Position numbers and translations under genes: made by a program. Below the pieces are notes generated by a model. It was not told the origin of the DNA and did not search any database. It was given only the letters and a program-made list of their open reading frames with translations. DNA of 64,000 bases from Streptomyces albipurpureus (GTDB lineage Bacteria > Actinomycetota > Actinomycetes > Streptomycetales > Streptomycetaceae): positions 273,675 through 337,674 of the forward strand of contig NZ_JAMQAW010000010.1 in NCBI RefSeq assembly GCF_023701525.1, given 5' to 3'. Positions 42,233 through 51,563 of the stretch are shown piece by piece. The first letter of the stretch is position 1. Each line of letters begins with the position of its first letter.

Positions 42233-43210
42233 TCAGCGACGGCGCAGGTCCGCGACCCTGGCTCGCCGCTCGATCCCGCCGGCACCCGTCCCGGGCTCAA
42301 GACCGCCCGCCGAGCTCAACCGCGTCGGTCCGGGGCCCGCGCCGCCCCGGGTCCTGCGCTGACCGGGGAGCGGCACCTCACGGCGAGCCGGACGCCCCGG
42401 AGCCGTATCGGCGTCGGATCCGGGGTCGCCCGACCCCGCGATGGCGATCTGCACCCCCTGGTCGGCGAGCGCCTGAAGCTCCGTCACCGCCCGGTCGTCG
42501 TGCGGCGGCGGATCATCGGTGACCAGTCGGGTGATCACATCCGTGGGAACCGTCTGGAACATCGTGTCGGCGCCCAGTTTGGTGTGGTCGGCGAGGACCA
42601 CCACTTCGGCAGCCGCCTGGACCAGCGCCCGATCGACGCTCGCCGAGAGCATATTGGAGGTGGAGAGCCCTCGCTCAGCGGTGAGACCGCTCCCCGAGAG
42701 GAAGGCACGAGAGACCCGGAGTCCCTGGAGGGACTGCTCGGCACCACTGCCCACCAGCGCGTAGTTGGACCCGCGCAGAGTGCCGCCGGTCATGACGACC
42801 TCCACCCGGTTGGCATGGGCGAGGGCCTGGGCGACGAGCAGCGAATTGGTGACGACGGTCAGGCCCGGAATCCGCGCCAGCCGACGGGCCAGCTCCTGAG
42901 TGGTCGTACCGGCACCGACGACGATGGCCTCGCCCTCTTCGACGAGGCTCGCGGCCAGGTCGGCGATGGCCGTCTTCTCCGCGGTGGCGGACAGCGACTT
43001 CTGCGGGAATCCGGACTCCCTGGTGAAACCACCCGGTAGCACCGCACCACCGTGGCGGCGGTCGAGGAGCCCCTCGGCTTCCAAAGCCCGCACATCGCGT
43101 CGTACGGTCACTTCGGAGGTCTGGACGACGCGGGCGAGCTCACGGAGCGATACGGCTCCGTTGGCGCGCACCATTTCTAGGATCAGTTGGCGACGTTCTG
43201 CAGCGAACAC
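42233..43210 (-). CDS. DeoR-family transcriptional regulator with an unusual C-terminal tail
   Basis: A 325-residue protein. The N-terminal DeoR HTH (RRQLILEMVRANGAVSLREL, ARVVQTSEVTVRRDVRALEAEGLLDRRHGGAV) is followed by the sugar-phosphate-sensing domain (IVVGAGTTTQELARRL, VVTNSLLVAQAL, VVLADHTKLG). The family normally ends near residue 255-265; the remaining 60 or so residues here are Arg/Pro/Gly-rich with no sign of a domain, suggesting loss of an original stop. It lies 3 kb from the nucleoside salvage genes, so it is a candidate regulator of them (inference). Confidence 0.85.
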   Translation of the reverse strand: MFAAERRQLILEMVRANGAVSLRELARVVQTSEVTVRRDVRALEAEGLLDRRHGGAVLPGGFTRESGFPQKSLSATAEKTAIADLAASLVEEGEAIVVGAGTTTQELARRLARIPGLTVVTNSLLVAQALAHANRVEVVMTGGTLRGSNYALVGSGAEQSLQGLRVSRAFLSGSGLTAERGLSTSNMLSASVDRALVQAAAEVVVLADHTKLGADTMFQTVPTDVITRLVTDDPPPHDDRAVTELQALADQGVQIAIAGSGDPGSDADTAPGRPARREVPLPGQRRTRGGAGPGPTRLSSAGGLEPGTGAGGIERRARVADLRRR

Positions 43211-43612
43211 GAAACTGACAGTAACCTGCGCGCCCGATAGTTTTCAGCAGTATGCGCCGAATAACAAGTATTGCGCTCAGCAAGAGCCGTCAAGTGGTAT
43301 ACGCAAGCTCATAGTTGATCACTCGACGAGTGAAGTGCCCGGGGTTCGCAGGGTTTACACCCCTTCTCGGCGATCGGCCCCGAGCAGTCGCGCGCCGGAG
43401 AGTGGCGCCGTCCGTCCCGAGGCGGGTCAACCGGGGTCTGGTGCGGTCCGTCGCAAGGCAGCGAAGAGTCCCAGCGGTGCCCGCGCCACGAGGTGCAGGG
43501 CCCCTTGCCTGGGCACCCGCCGACAACCCCCGTGTGGGCGTACCTTCCGGCCCGCCAGACCCAGCGCGATGCCCTGTCAGGGCACGGCAGGCGGACGGGA
43601 CCTGGGCAGCCC
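43211..43612. promoter_or_regulatory. AT-rich upstream region of the DeoR gene
   Basis: 400 bp without a gene. The part next to the DeoR start (about 43215-43340) is markedly more AT-rich than the genome average, with TAACAAGTATTG, GGTATACG and similar elements; this is the likely promoter/operator zone of the DeoR gene. The other half is ordinary GC-rich spacer. Confidence 0.45.
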
Positions 43613-45052
43613 CTAGCCCTCGCCCGTCGACTTCCGGGTGTGCAACTGCCGCGCCACCTCGGCGATCGACCCGGACAGAGACGGGTAGACCGTGAACGCG
43701 TTCGCGATCTGTTCCACCGTCATATTGTTGTCGACGGCGATCGAGATGGGATGGATCAGCTCACTCGCCCGAGGCGCGACCACACAGCCACCGACCACGA
43801 TTCCCGTACCGGGACGGGCGAAGATCTTGACGAATCCGTCCCGGATGCCCTGCATCTTGGCGCGCGGGTTGCGCAGCAGCGGCAGCTTCACCACCCGGGC
43901 GTCGATTCGGCCCGCGTCCACGTCCGCCTGGGTGTAGCCGACGGTCGCGATCTCCGGGTCGGTGAACACGTTCGACGAGACCGTCTTCAGGTTGAGCGGT
44001 GTCACCGCGTCGCCCAGGAAGTGGTACATCGCGATCCGCCCCTGCATGGCGGCGACGGACGCGAGGGCGAAGACGCCGGTGACGTCTCCGGCCGCGTACA
44101 CACCGGGTGCGCTGGTACGGGAGACCTTGTCCGTCCAGATGTGGCCGGAGTCCTTGAGGCGTACGCCCGCCTCCTCCAGTCCCATGCCCGCGGAGTTGGG
44201 GATCGCGCCGACCGCCATCAGACAGTGGCTGCCCGAGATGACCCGGCCGTCCGAGAGCATGACCTCCACCCGGTCGCCGACCCGCTTGGCGGACTCGGCG
44301 CGCGAGCGGGCCATGACATTCATGCCACGGCGGCGGAAGACGTCTTCCAGAACCGCGGCGGCGTCGGGGTCCTCGCCGGGGAGTACCCGGTCACGGGAGG
44401 AGACGAGGGTGACCCGCGAGCCGAGCGCCTGGTAGGCCCCGGCGAACTCGGCGCCGGTGACACCGGAACCGACCACGATCAGCTCTTCGGGCAACTCGTC
44501 GAGGTCATAGACCTGGGTCCAGTTGAGGATGCGCTCACCATCGGGCAGGGCGTCCGGGATCTCCCGGGGGTGGCCACCGGTCGCGATGAGCACCGCGTCG
44601 GCGGTCAGCGTCTCCTCGCTGCCGTCCGCGGCCCTGACGACCACCTTGCGGGAGCCGTCCATGGCCTGCTGGCCCTCCAGCCGGCCACGGCCCCGCACCA
44701 CCCGCGCGCCCGCCCGGGTGACGGACGCGGTGATGTCATGGGACTGGGCGAGGGCAAGCCGTTTGACCCGTCGGTTCACCTTGCCGAGATCAACGCCGAC
44801 CACCCGGGCCGACTGCTCCATCGGCGGGGTGTCGTCGGCGACGATGATGCCCAGTTCCTCATACGACGAGTCGAAGGTGGTCATCACCTCGGCCGTGGCG
44901 ATGAGGGTCTTCGAGGGCACGCAGTCGGTCAGCACGGACGCGCCGCCGAGACCGTCACAGTCGACGACGGTCACCTCCGCGCCTAGTTGGGCGCCCACCA
45001 GGGCCGCCTCGTATCCGCCGGGTCCGCCGCCGATGATCACGATCCGGGTCAC
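43613..45052 (-). CDS. lpdA: NAD(P)H-quinone dehydrogenase of the flavoprotein disulfide reductase family
   Basis: A 479-residue flavoprotein. The FAD-binding GGGPGGYEAAL is at the N-terminus, NAD(P) GSGVTGAEFAGAYQ lies mid-protein, and the second FAD segment is GVYAAGDVTGVFALAS. The redox-active disulfide is incomplete: the GGTCLNVGCIPSK pattern of lipoamide dehydrogenases reads GGASVLTDCVPSK, with Ser39 in place of the first Cys and Cys44 kept. M. tuberculosis LpdA (Rv3303c), a quinone reductase, is similar as I recall. It is therefore not a lipoamide dehydrogenase. Confidence 0.85.
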   Translation of the reverse strand: MTRIVIIGGGPGGYEAALVGAQLGAEVTVVDCDGLGGASVLTDCVPSKTLIATAEVMTTFDSSYEELGIIVADDTPPMEQSARVVGVDLGKVNRRVKRLALAQSHDITASVTRAGARVVRGRGRLEGQQAMDGSRKVVVRAADGSEETLTADAVLIATGGHPREIPDALPDGERILNWTQVYDLDELPEELIVVGSGVTGAEFAGAYQALGSRVTLVSSRDRVLPGEDPDAAAVLEDVFRRRGMNVMARSRAESAKRVGDRVEVMLSDGRVISGSHCLMAVGAIPNSAGMGLEEAGVRLKDSGHIWTDKVSRTSAPGVYAAGDVTGVFALASVAAMQGRIAMYHFLGDAVTPLNLKTVSSNVFTDPEIATVGYTQADVDAGRIDARVVKLPLLRNPRAKMQGIRDGFVKIFARPGTGIVVGGCVVAPRASELIHPISIAVDNNMTVEQIANAFTVYPSLSGSIAEVARQLHTRKSTGEG

Positions 45053-45235
45053 TGGGGTTACGCCTCGCGCTCTCGTTGTGCCGGGGGTGGGGGAATCCCG
45101 CTGTGGGGGCTGGAGTACCTACACCATTGTCCCGCACGCATCAAGCAAGTTGCCCCCGGGGCCCAGAATCCGTCCCGTGGCCTTCGCCACGTCGAGAAAG
45201 GCATTCACCGCCACCCCTCCCGTACCCTCAATCTC

Positions 45236-45673
45236 ATGTCGCTCTACGCCGCGTACGCCGGCAACCTCGACGCGCGGCTGATGACCCGCCGCGCCCCGCA
45301 CTCACCGCTGCGCGGCACGGGCTGGCTCAACGGCTGGCGGCTGACGTTCGGCGGCGAACAGATGGGCTGGGAGGGAGCGCTGGCCACCATCGTGGAAGCG
45401 CCGCGTTCCCAGGTCTTCGTCGCCCTGTACGACATCGCCCCCATGGATGAGGACTCGATGGACCGCTGGGAGGGTGTCGGCATGGACATCTACCGGCGCA
45501 TGCGGGTCCGGGTGCACACCCTGGACGGCGAGGAGCCGGCCTGGATCTATGTGCTGAACGGGTACGAGGGCGGGCTCCCGTCGGCCCGCTATCTGGGCGA
45601 GATCGCCGACGCCGCCGACTCCGCGGGCGCACCCCACGACTATGTGATGGAGCTGCGCAAGCGTCCCTGCTGA
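45236..45673 (+). CDS. Gamma-glutamylcyclotransferase-fold protein
   Basis: A 145-residue protein with the small beta-barrel fold of the GGCT/AIG2 family: N-terminal SLYAAYAGNL (substrate-loop region, like YGSN), GWRLTFGG, VALYDIAPMDEDSMDRWEGV (acidic catalytic region) and VYVLNGYEGGLPS-like YVLNGYEGG. The substrate is unknown. A -10 like TACCCT (45223-45228) ends seven bases before ATG 45236, so the transcript is probably leaderless. It diverges from lpdA. Confidence 0.8.
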   Translation: MSLYAAYAGNLDARLMTRRAPHSPLRGTGWLNGWRLTFGGEQMGWEGALATIVEAPRSQVFVALYDIAPMDEDSMDRWEGVGMDIYRRMRVRVHTLDGEEPAWIYVLNGYEGGLPSARYLGEIADAADSAGAPHDYVMELRKRPC

Positions 45674-46073
45674 GGGGCTAGCTCCGGGCCCGAGGGCGGC
45701 GCGGGTGCCGGACATGGGCGCAGGTGCGGGACACAGCACAGGTGTCGCACAGGTGTCGGACACGGCGGCGCTCACATCTCGAAACAGTGATGCCGATTCA
45801 GAGCAATGCTCTCACTTCGGAGCAGTGATCTGACTTCGAGACGGCGATCTCACCTCGAAGCGACGATCTCACTTCATGGCGGCGATCTCGCTTCATGGCG
45901 GCACGCGCGCTCCAGAGCAGCGCTCCGCGCCTCTCGCACCCCGATGGACCCGGCCGCGACCCCCTCTCCCCCTCCCACCGAACCGGCCCCGACCCCACCG
46001 CCTGGCACCACACGGCACCTCCTTCCCGCCGGAAACGACAACACAACGATCCGGGGACCGTTGGCAACAACAT
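45674..46073. repeat. Intergenic region with four 19-bp tandem repeats
   Basis: No gene is seen. At 45825-45900 four units of exactly 19 bp stand head to tail, on the pattern G-CGATCTCACTTCATGGCG with a few changes per unit; weaker copies extend leftward to about 45770. They lie 200-280 bp upstream of the purine nucleoside phosphorylase start. Confidence 0.7.
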
Positions 46074-46103
46074 CTACGCGCGTAGGGAAACTCCGGCTAC
46101 CCT
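46074..46103 (+). promoter_or_regulatory. Promoter and CTACGCGCGTAG operator of the purine nucleoside phosphorylase gene
   Basis: The 12-bp perfect palindrome CTACGCGCGTAG at 46074-46085 covers the -35 zone of a promoter whose -10 is TACCCT (46098-46103); GTG 46111 follows seven bases later. The same 12-mer stands in the deoC promoter (53785-53796). A repressor bound here would block polymerase. Confidence 0.65.
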
Positions 46104-46110
46104 CATTCGC

Positions 46111-46941
46111 GTGAACGCAACTGTGAAGCCGGATACCAACGGCGCTACCGCCTCTCCCCACGACACGGCCGACGCCGCCGCCGCGCGACTGCGCGAGTTG
46201 ACCGGCGCCGAGACCCATGACGTAGCCCTGGTGATGGGCTCCGGATGGGCGCCCGCCGTGGACGCGCTCGGATCACCCGAGGCCGAATTCCCGGTCACCG
46301 AGCTGCCCGGTTTCCCGCCGCCCGCCGTTCAGGGTCACGGCGGCAGAGTCCGCTCGTACCGCATCGGCGCCAAGCGGGTCCTGGTCTTCCTCGGCCGCAC
46401 CCACTACTACGAGGGCCGGGGCGTCGCCTCGGTCGCCCACGGGGTGCGGACCGCGGTGGCCGCGGGCTGCAAGACCGTGGTGCTGACGAACGGGTGCGGT
46501 GGTCTGCGCGAGGGCATGCGCCCTGGCCAGCCCGTGCTGATCAGCGACCACATCAACCTCACGGCGGCCTCGCCGATCGTGGGCGCGAACTTCGTGGATC
46601 TGACGGATGTGTACTCACCGCGGCTGCGCGCGCTGTGCAAGGAGATCGACTCCTCGCTGGAGGAGGGCGTCTATGTGCAGTTCACCGGCCCGCACTACGA
46701 GACGCCCGCGGAGATCAACATGGTCCGCGTGATGGGTGGCCATCTCGTGGGCATGTCGACCGTGCTGGAGGCCATCGCGGCCCGTGAGGCGGGAGCCGAG
46801 GTGCTCGGGATCTCCCTCGTCACCAACCTGGCCGCGGGTCTGTCCGGTGAGCCCCTGAACCATGAGGAGGTCCTCCAGGCGGGCAGGGACTCGGCGGCCC
46901 GGATGGGCGAGCTGTTGACCCGGGTCCTGGCCAAGATCTAG
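46111..46941 (+). CDS. Purine-nucleoside phosphorylase
   Basis: A 276-residue trimeric-type (low-molecular-mass) phosphorylase that splits purine (deoxy)ribonucleosides with phosphate into base plus pentose-1-phosphate. Motifs are VALVMGSGW (phosphate loop), VFLGRTHYYEG, LTNGCGGLREGM, GPHYETPAEI (ribose/base contacts) and GMSTVLEAIAAREAG, GISLVTNLAAG. GTG 46111 is preceded directly by a promoter and a palindromic operator; no Shine-Dalgarno is present, so the transcript is probably leaderless. It fits with the mutase downstream and deoC. Confidence 0.93.
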   Translation: MNATVKPDTNGATASPHDTADAAAARLRELTGAETHDVALVMGSGWAPAVDALGSPEAEFPVTELPGFPPPAVQGHGGRVRSYRIGAKRVLVFLGRTHYYEGRGVASVAHGVRTAVAAGCKTVVLTNGCGGLREGMRPGQPVLISDHINLTAASPIVGANFVDLTDVYSPRLRALCKEIDSSLEEGVYVQFTGPHYETPAEINMVRVMGGHLVGMSTVLEAIAAREAGAEVLGISLVTNLAAGLSGEPLNHEEVLQAGRDSAARMGELLTRVLAKI

Positions 46942-47762
46942 ACAGCCCGCCCGCGTACCGCTCCGGCCCCATGCCATCGGTCGTTCGAGCTCACCGCCCC
47001 AACCCGTGCGGACAGCCCCCCGACAGTCCCGTGCAGGCAGACCCGTTCCACCCATCCGTCCAGCCCAGCGCGGTGCGGTCCCGCCCACCCGGTGGCAAGC
47101 CGTACCGCCTGGGCTGACGGTCCAACGGTCTGCCCCACGCTTCGGAACTCCGACGGCTGGCTCACCGCCTTGAACACATCGGTAGACGCTCCTCCGAACC
47201 GCACATACCGGCCGGCTGGCCAGGTCTCCAGTACAGCCATGAGCCGAGCACCCGGGCAGACATGCCTCCCGCCGACTGTCGCAAGCCCGCCGCACACGGC
47301 GAAGCGCACAGCGAAACAGCACGCCGAGGCAGCACGCCGAGGCAGGACACCCGAGGCGGGACACCGAGCGGCACGTCGAAACAGGGCGGCAAAACAGCAC
47401 ATCGAAGCGGCCCAGTGCAGACAGCCCACCAGACCGCGGATTCCGGGCAGTGCCCCCGGCAGCGGTCCCATCTGGTCGATGATCCAACGAGACATCCACC
47501 AGATGAGTCGGGCAGACAGCGGACCAAAGGGCCAACCGGGCACAAGATCCATGAGTATCAGCCGGATGAGGCTCCCACCCTCAGCGGTCAGCCCACACTG
47601 ACCACGGCTCACAGCGAACCGATCGCGGCCCGAAGAGACCCGCCGCAAAGAGACCGCCCCCAGGCAGACCAGCCCCGTAGAGACCAGCCCCAGCCAGACC
47701 AACGTTAGATAGATCAGCGCCAGACAGATCAGTTCAGACAGACCACGAGAGGCGGAGCTACC
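46942..47762. repeat. 820-bp intergenic region with degenerate short repeats
   Basis: The stretch between the phosphorylase and mutase genes has no believable gene, although one strand is open over most of it. It holds degenerate tandem units: GCACGCCGAGGCA-like 13-15-mers from about 47310 to 47410, and CAGACCAGCCCC/CAGACAGATCAG-like 12-mers from about 47650 to 47750. A ribosome-binding site GAGGCGGAG lies at its right end for the mutase. Confidence 0.55.
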
Positions 47763-49499
47763 GTGCAGCAGGACCTCATCACCCGGGCCCAGACGTGGCT
47801 CGCGGAGGACCCGGACCCCGAGACCCAGGCCGAACTTGCGGCGTTGATCGAGGAGCGCCAGCTGGACGAGCTGGCAGCGCGCTTCAGCGGAACGCTCCAG
47901 TTCGGGACCGCGGGCCTACGCGGCGAACTGGGCGCGGGACCCATGCGGATGAACCGTGCCGTGGTGATCCGCGCCGCCGCCGGTCTCGCCGCGTATCTCC
48001 GTGAGCAGGGCCATGCCGACGACACCCTGGGCACGGCTGACCCCGCGCCTGGCCGGACCGGGGACGCCCCCGGCCGGCCGGCCCGCGGCCTGGTGGTCAT
48101 CGGCTATGACGCCCGCTACAAGTCCGCCGACTTCGCCCGGGACACGGCCGCCGTGATGGTGGCCGCCGGTCTACGGGCGGCGGTGCTGCCCCGCCCGCTC
48201 CCCACGCCCGTGCTCGCGTTCGCCATAAGGCAGCTGGGCGCGGTGGCCGGGGTGGAGGTGACGGCGAGTCATAACCCGCCGCAGGACAACGGCTACAAGG
48301 TCTACCTCGGTGACGGCTCCCAGATCGTGCCGCCCGCCGACGCCGAGATCGCCGCCGAGATCGACGCGATCCAGAGCCTGCACGACGTACCCCGAGCCGA
48401 CTTGGGCTGGGAAGTACTCGGCGATGAGGTGCTGGACGCGTATCTGGCCCGTACCGACGCGGTGCTCACCGAGGGGTCCCCCCGGACCGCCGCGGTCGTC
48501 TACACCGCGATGCACGGTGTCGGCAAGGACGTGCTGCTGGCGGCGTTCGCGCGGGCGGGCTTCCCCGTCCCCGTCCTCGTGGCGGAGCAGGCCGAGCCCG
48601 ATCCGGCGTTCCCGACCGTCGCGTTCCCCAACCCGGAGGAGCCGGGGGCGATGGACCTCTCCTTCGCGACCGCCCGCCGCGCCACCCCAGCGGGGGCGGA
48701 CACCGGGCCGGACATCATCATCGCCAATGACCCGGACGCGGACCGCTGTGCCGTCGCCGTGCCCGACAGCGGCACCGAGCAGGGCTGGCGGATGCTGCGC
48801 GGCGATGAGGTGGGTGCCCTCCTCGCGGCCCACCTCGTACGTTCCGGAGCCCGCGGTACGTTCGCCGAGTCGATCGTCTCGTCCTCCCTGCTCGGCCGGA
48901 TCGCGGACGCGGCCGGACTGCCGTACGAGGAGACCCTGACCGGTTTCAAGTGGATCGCCCGGGTCGATGGCCTGCGCTACGGCTATGAGGAGGCCCTCGG
49001 CTACTGCGTGGACCCCGACGGTGTCCGCGACAAGGACGGCATCACCGCCGCGCTGCTGATCGCGGAGCTTGCCTCGGTGCTCAAGGAGGAGGGCCGGTCG
49101 CTCTCCGATCTGCTCGATGACCTCGCCGTGGCGCACGGTCTGCACGCCACCGACCAGCTTTCGGTGCGGGTCGAGGATCTGAGCGTGATCGCGGACGCCA
49201 TGCGCACCCTGCGCGAGGCCCCGCCGACCGCGCTCGCCGGGCTGAGCGTGACGAGCGCCGAGGACCTCTCGGTGGGATCGGCGAAGCTACCGCCCACGGA
49301 TGGTCTGCGGTACTACCTCGACGGCGAGTTCACCGCTCGGGTGATCGTCCGCCCCAGCGGTACGGAGCCCAAGTTGAAGTGCTACCTGGAGGTGGTGGTA
49401 CCGGTAGCGGACGCGAAGGGGCTGCCCGCCGCCCGTGAGCGCGCTACCGAGGTCCTCACCGCGCTCAAGCGGGACTTCGCAGCGGCTGCCGGCATCTAG
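47763..49499 (+). CDS. Phosphosugar mutase (phosphopentomutase/phosphoglucomutase type)
   Basis: A 578-residue alpha-D-phosphohexomutase superfamily enzyme. The phospho-Ser is in VEVTASHNPPQDNGYKVY, the metal loop is NDPDADRCAVAV, the sugar-binding loop is GFKWI (with GDEVGALLAAH nearby), and the phosphate-binding loop is VRPSGTEPKLKCYLE. The length and opening (QQDLITRAQTWLAEDPDP) match the PGM2/PgcA group, whose members act on pentose- or glucose-1-phosphates. Between a nucleoside phosphorylase and deoC, conversion of (deoxy)ribose-1-phosphate to the 5-phosphate is the likely job (inference). GTG 47763 follows GAGGCGGAG. Confidence 0.88.
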   Translation: MQQDLITRAQTWLAEDPDPETQAELAALIEERQLDELAARFSGTLQFGTAGLRGELGAGPMRMNRAVVIRAAAGLAAYLREQGHADDTLGTADPAPGRTGDAPGRPARGLVVIGYDARYKSADFARDTAAVMVAAGLRAAVLPRPLPTPVLAFAIRQLGAVAGVEVTASHNPPQDNGYKVYLGDGSQIVPPADAEIAAEIDAIQSLHDVPRADLGWEVLGDEVLDAYLARTDAVLTEGSPRTAAVVYTAMHGVGKDVLLAAFARAGFPVPVLVAEQAEPDPAFPTVAFPNPEEPGAMDLSFATARRATPAGADTGPDIIIANDPDADRCAVAVPDSGTEQGWRMLRGDEVGALLAAHLVRSGARGTFAESIVSSSLLGRIADAAGLPYEETLTGFKWIARVDGLRYGYEEALGYCVDPDGVRDKDGITAALLIAELASVLKEEGRSLSDLLDDLAVAHGLHATDQLSVRVEDLSVIADAMRTLREAPPTALAGLSVTSAEDLSVGSAKLPPTDGLRYYLDGEFTARVIVRPSGTEPKLKCYLEVVVPVADAKGLPAARERATEVLTALKRDFAAAAGI

Positions 49500-49589
49500 C
49501 GCCAGCCCCTCAGCCCACCTCCAAGCAGTGCGTCCCATCGGATGCCGCTCACTGTTCGCGCAGTGCAATCGCACGAACAGACCGTATGA

Positions 49590-50912
49590 GTGAATCTCGT
49601 CCGGCGCCGCTGGAGCGCGCCCCGCTCGGCGCACCCCGCGGGCAATGGTGGCCCGGTAATCCCCACGGATTCAGTCCCTCCGGATTCCGAGGAGCAGCCG
49701 CCTTTGTCCCGCGCCGCAACCGTCCGTGCCTATGTCCCCGCCTCCCGTCGGCCCCCGGCCCCGGGGGGCGGCGGCGCGCCAGGGGTACGCGGCCGGCTGC
49801 TGCACTCGCTGCGGTACGCGGCCCCCGCGCTGAGCGCCTATCTCGCGGTGAGACTCTGCGGACTCGCGGTCCTGATCCAGCTCTCGCGCGCCACGGGCGA
49901 CGGGGTCTGGCGGACGCTCGCCGCGTCCTGGGACTCCAACTGGTATCTGGGCATCGCCGACCACGGCTACACCGACATCCTCGGCACCCGGATGAACGAG
50001 AACAACCTGGCCTTCTTCCCGCTCTATCCCCTGCTGGTGAAGGCCTTCGCGGCCGTGTCCCCCGGTTCACGGGCCTCGGTGGGGCTGGCCCTGGCGATCG
50101 GCTGTTCGTTCATCGCCGCCTGGGGTGTCTTCGCCGTCGGTGCCCGCCTCTACGGCCGCCGTACGGGGACGATCCTCACCGCGCTCTGGGCCGCGCTACC
50201 GGTCGGAGTCGTCCAGTGGATGGGCTACACCGAGTCGCCGTTCACCGCGCTCGCGGCCTGGGCGCTCTACGCGGTGCTCAGCGGGCAGTGGCTCTGGGCT
50301 GGGGCGCTGGCCTCGCTTGCGGGTCTCACCCGGCCGACGGGGATCGCGGTCGCGGCGGGTGTGACGGTCGCGGCCGCGCTGGCGGCCCGCCGGGCACGGC
50401 CGGGGAGCCGCTGGCCAGCGGTGACGGGCGCGGTGATCGCGCCGCTGGGCTGGCTGGCCTTCCTCGCCTGGGTAGGGCACAGGGTGGGCCGGCCGGATGG
50501 CTACTTCGCGGTCCAGCGGCTCTGGAAGAACGAGTGGGACGGTGGAAAGGCCACTCTCCTTGAGCTCAGACAACAGTTCGTCTACGCCAGCGAGCCACCG
50601 CTTTTCCTGCTGCTCGTCTCGACCGTGCTGATCCTCTCCGCGATCCTCTTCGTGCTGAGCGTCGCGGATCGCCAGCCGATCGCCCTGCTGGTCTTCTCCG
50701 GGGTGCTGCTGGCCGTGGTGCTGGGCAGTGCGGGGGTCTACTTCCCCCGGGCGCGCTTTCTGCTGCCGGGATTCCCGCTGCTGCTGCCGATGGCACGGGG
50801 GCTGGCCAGGGCACGGCGGCCGGTGACCGTCTGGGTGGTGCTGGGCGCGGCAACGCTGGTCTCGGCCTGGTCGGGCGCGTACATGCTGCTGGTGTGGCAG
50901 GGCCCGCCGTAG
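49590..50912 (+). CDS. PIG-V-like polytopic membrane protein (mannosyltransferase family)
   Basis: A membrane protein of up to 440 residues with about eight to nine helices. The first periplasmic loop contains RTLAASWDSNWYLGIADHGY, with the acidic residues and W/Y pattern of GPI mannosyltransferase-II-like (PIG-V) GT-C enzymes, and FFPLYPLLVKAF follows. It probably uses a polyprenyl sugar donor. The start is uncertain: GTG 49590 gives the longest form, while TTG 49704 with GAGGAG 9 nt upstream is attractive and removes the Pro-rich N-terminus. Confidence 0.78.
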   Translation: MNLVRRRWSAPRSAHPAGNGGPVIPTDSVPPDSEEQPPLSRAATVRAYVPASRRPPAPGGGGAPGVRGRLLHSLRYAAPALSAYLAVRLCGLAVLIQLSRATGDGVWRTLAASWDSNWYLGIADHGYTDILGTRMNENNLAFFPLYPLLVKAFAAVSPGSRASVGLALAIGCSFIAAWGVFAVGARLYGRRTGTILTALWAALPVGVVQWMGYTESPFTALAAWALYAVLSGQWLWAGALASLAGLTRPTGIAVAAGVTVAAALAARRARPGSRWPAVTGAVIAPLGWLAFLAWVGHRVGRPDGYFAVQRLWKNEWDGGKATLLELRQQFVYASEPPLFLLLVSTVLILSAILFVLSVADRQPIALLVFSGVLLAVVLGSAGVYFPRARFLLPGFPLLLPMARGLARARRPVTVWVVLGAATLVSAWSGAYMLLVWQGPP

Positions 50913-50927
50913 TCAGCACCCAGGCGG

Positions 50928-51563
50928 CTAGGCGATGGCGAACAGCACGATCAGCAGTACGGCTCCGATGACGGCGGGCACGATCAGCTCAAAGGCCCAG
51001 CGGGTCTGCACCTCACCCTGAGCGGTGGGTCGGCCGGCATTGTGCTCGATCAGTTCCCGCAGCTCACTGATGGTCTGATCGGCGGGGGCGAGCTTGGGAC
51101 CGTGGTCGGGCAGCTGGGTCCCCACGGTATTGGCCCGCCCGCCCTTGCCTCGCTCCTCGCGCTCCCGCCGCCGAGCGGCCCGGTTGCGCTGCCGCAGCGA
51201 CACCGGCACCGCCCAGAGCTGGAACTTGGCACCGGCCTTCGTCCAGACCTCGCTGGTGTAACCGGCGCGGAAGTCCTCGATGGCGGCCCAGGGCAGGGTG
51301 ACGGTCCGGAAGGGGTTCCTGATCAGCACCCGGTCATCGCCGACCTGGACGGCCGGGCGGATGCTGAGCGCCACCACCAGCGGCACCACCAGCAGCACGG
51401 CGGCCACGGCGAACCAGGGCGTACGACCGGCTCCACGGACAATGGCGTCGATCGCGAGCCAGGCGATGAGCCCCAGCAGCAGGGTGCCGCCGATGATCCC
51501 GCCGAGCGATCGATAGACACGATCGGCGTACGTGGGCTCCACTGGCGACTTCGGGCTGCTCAT
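50928..51563 (-). CDS. PH-domain membrane protein
   Basis: A 211-residue protein: two N-terminal helices (IIGGTLLLGLIAWLAIDAIV and FAVAAVLLVVPLVVALS), a small beta domain of the bacterial PH_6 type (VQVGDDRVLIRNPFRTVTLPWAAIEDFRAGY), a charged linker with RNRAARRREREERGKGG, and a final C-terminal helix (LIVPAVIGAVLLIVLFAIA). Its ATG overlaps the stop of the zinc-ribbon gene (ATGA), so it is translated as the last member of a coupled unit. Function unknown. Confidence 0.82.
   Translation of the reverse strand: MSSPKSPVEPTYADRVYRSLGGIIGGTLLLGLIAWLAIDAIVRGAGRTPWFAVAAVLLVVPLVVALSIRPAVQVGDDRVLIRNPFRTVTLPWAAIEDFRAGYTSEVWTKAGAKFQLWAVPVSLRQRNRAARRREREERGKGGRANTVGTQLPDHGPKLAPADQTISELRELIEHNAGRPTAQGEVQTRWAFELIVPAVIGAVLLIVLFAIA

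Noticed and set aside
46938..47702. A 254-codon minus-strand frame in the salvage-gene gap
   Set aside because: Cys/Arg/Gly-rich sequence arising from repeats, with no ribosome-binding site or domain; kept as a repeat region only.
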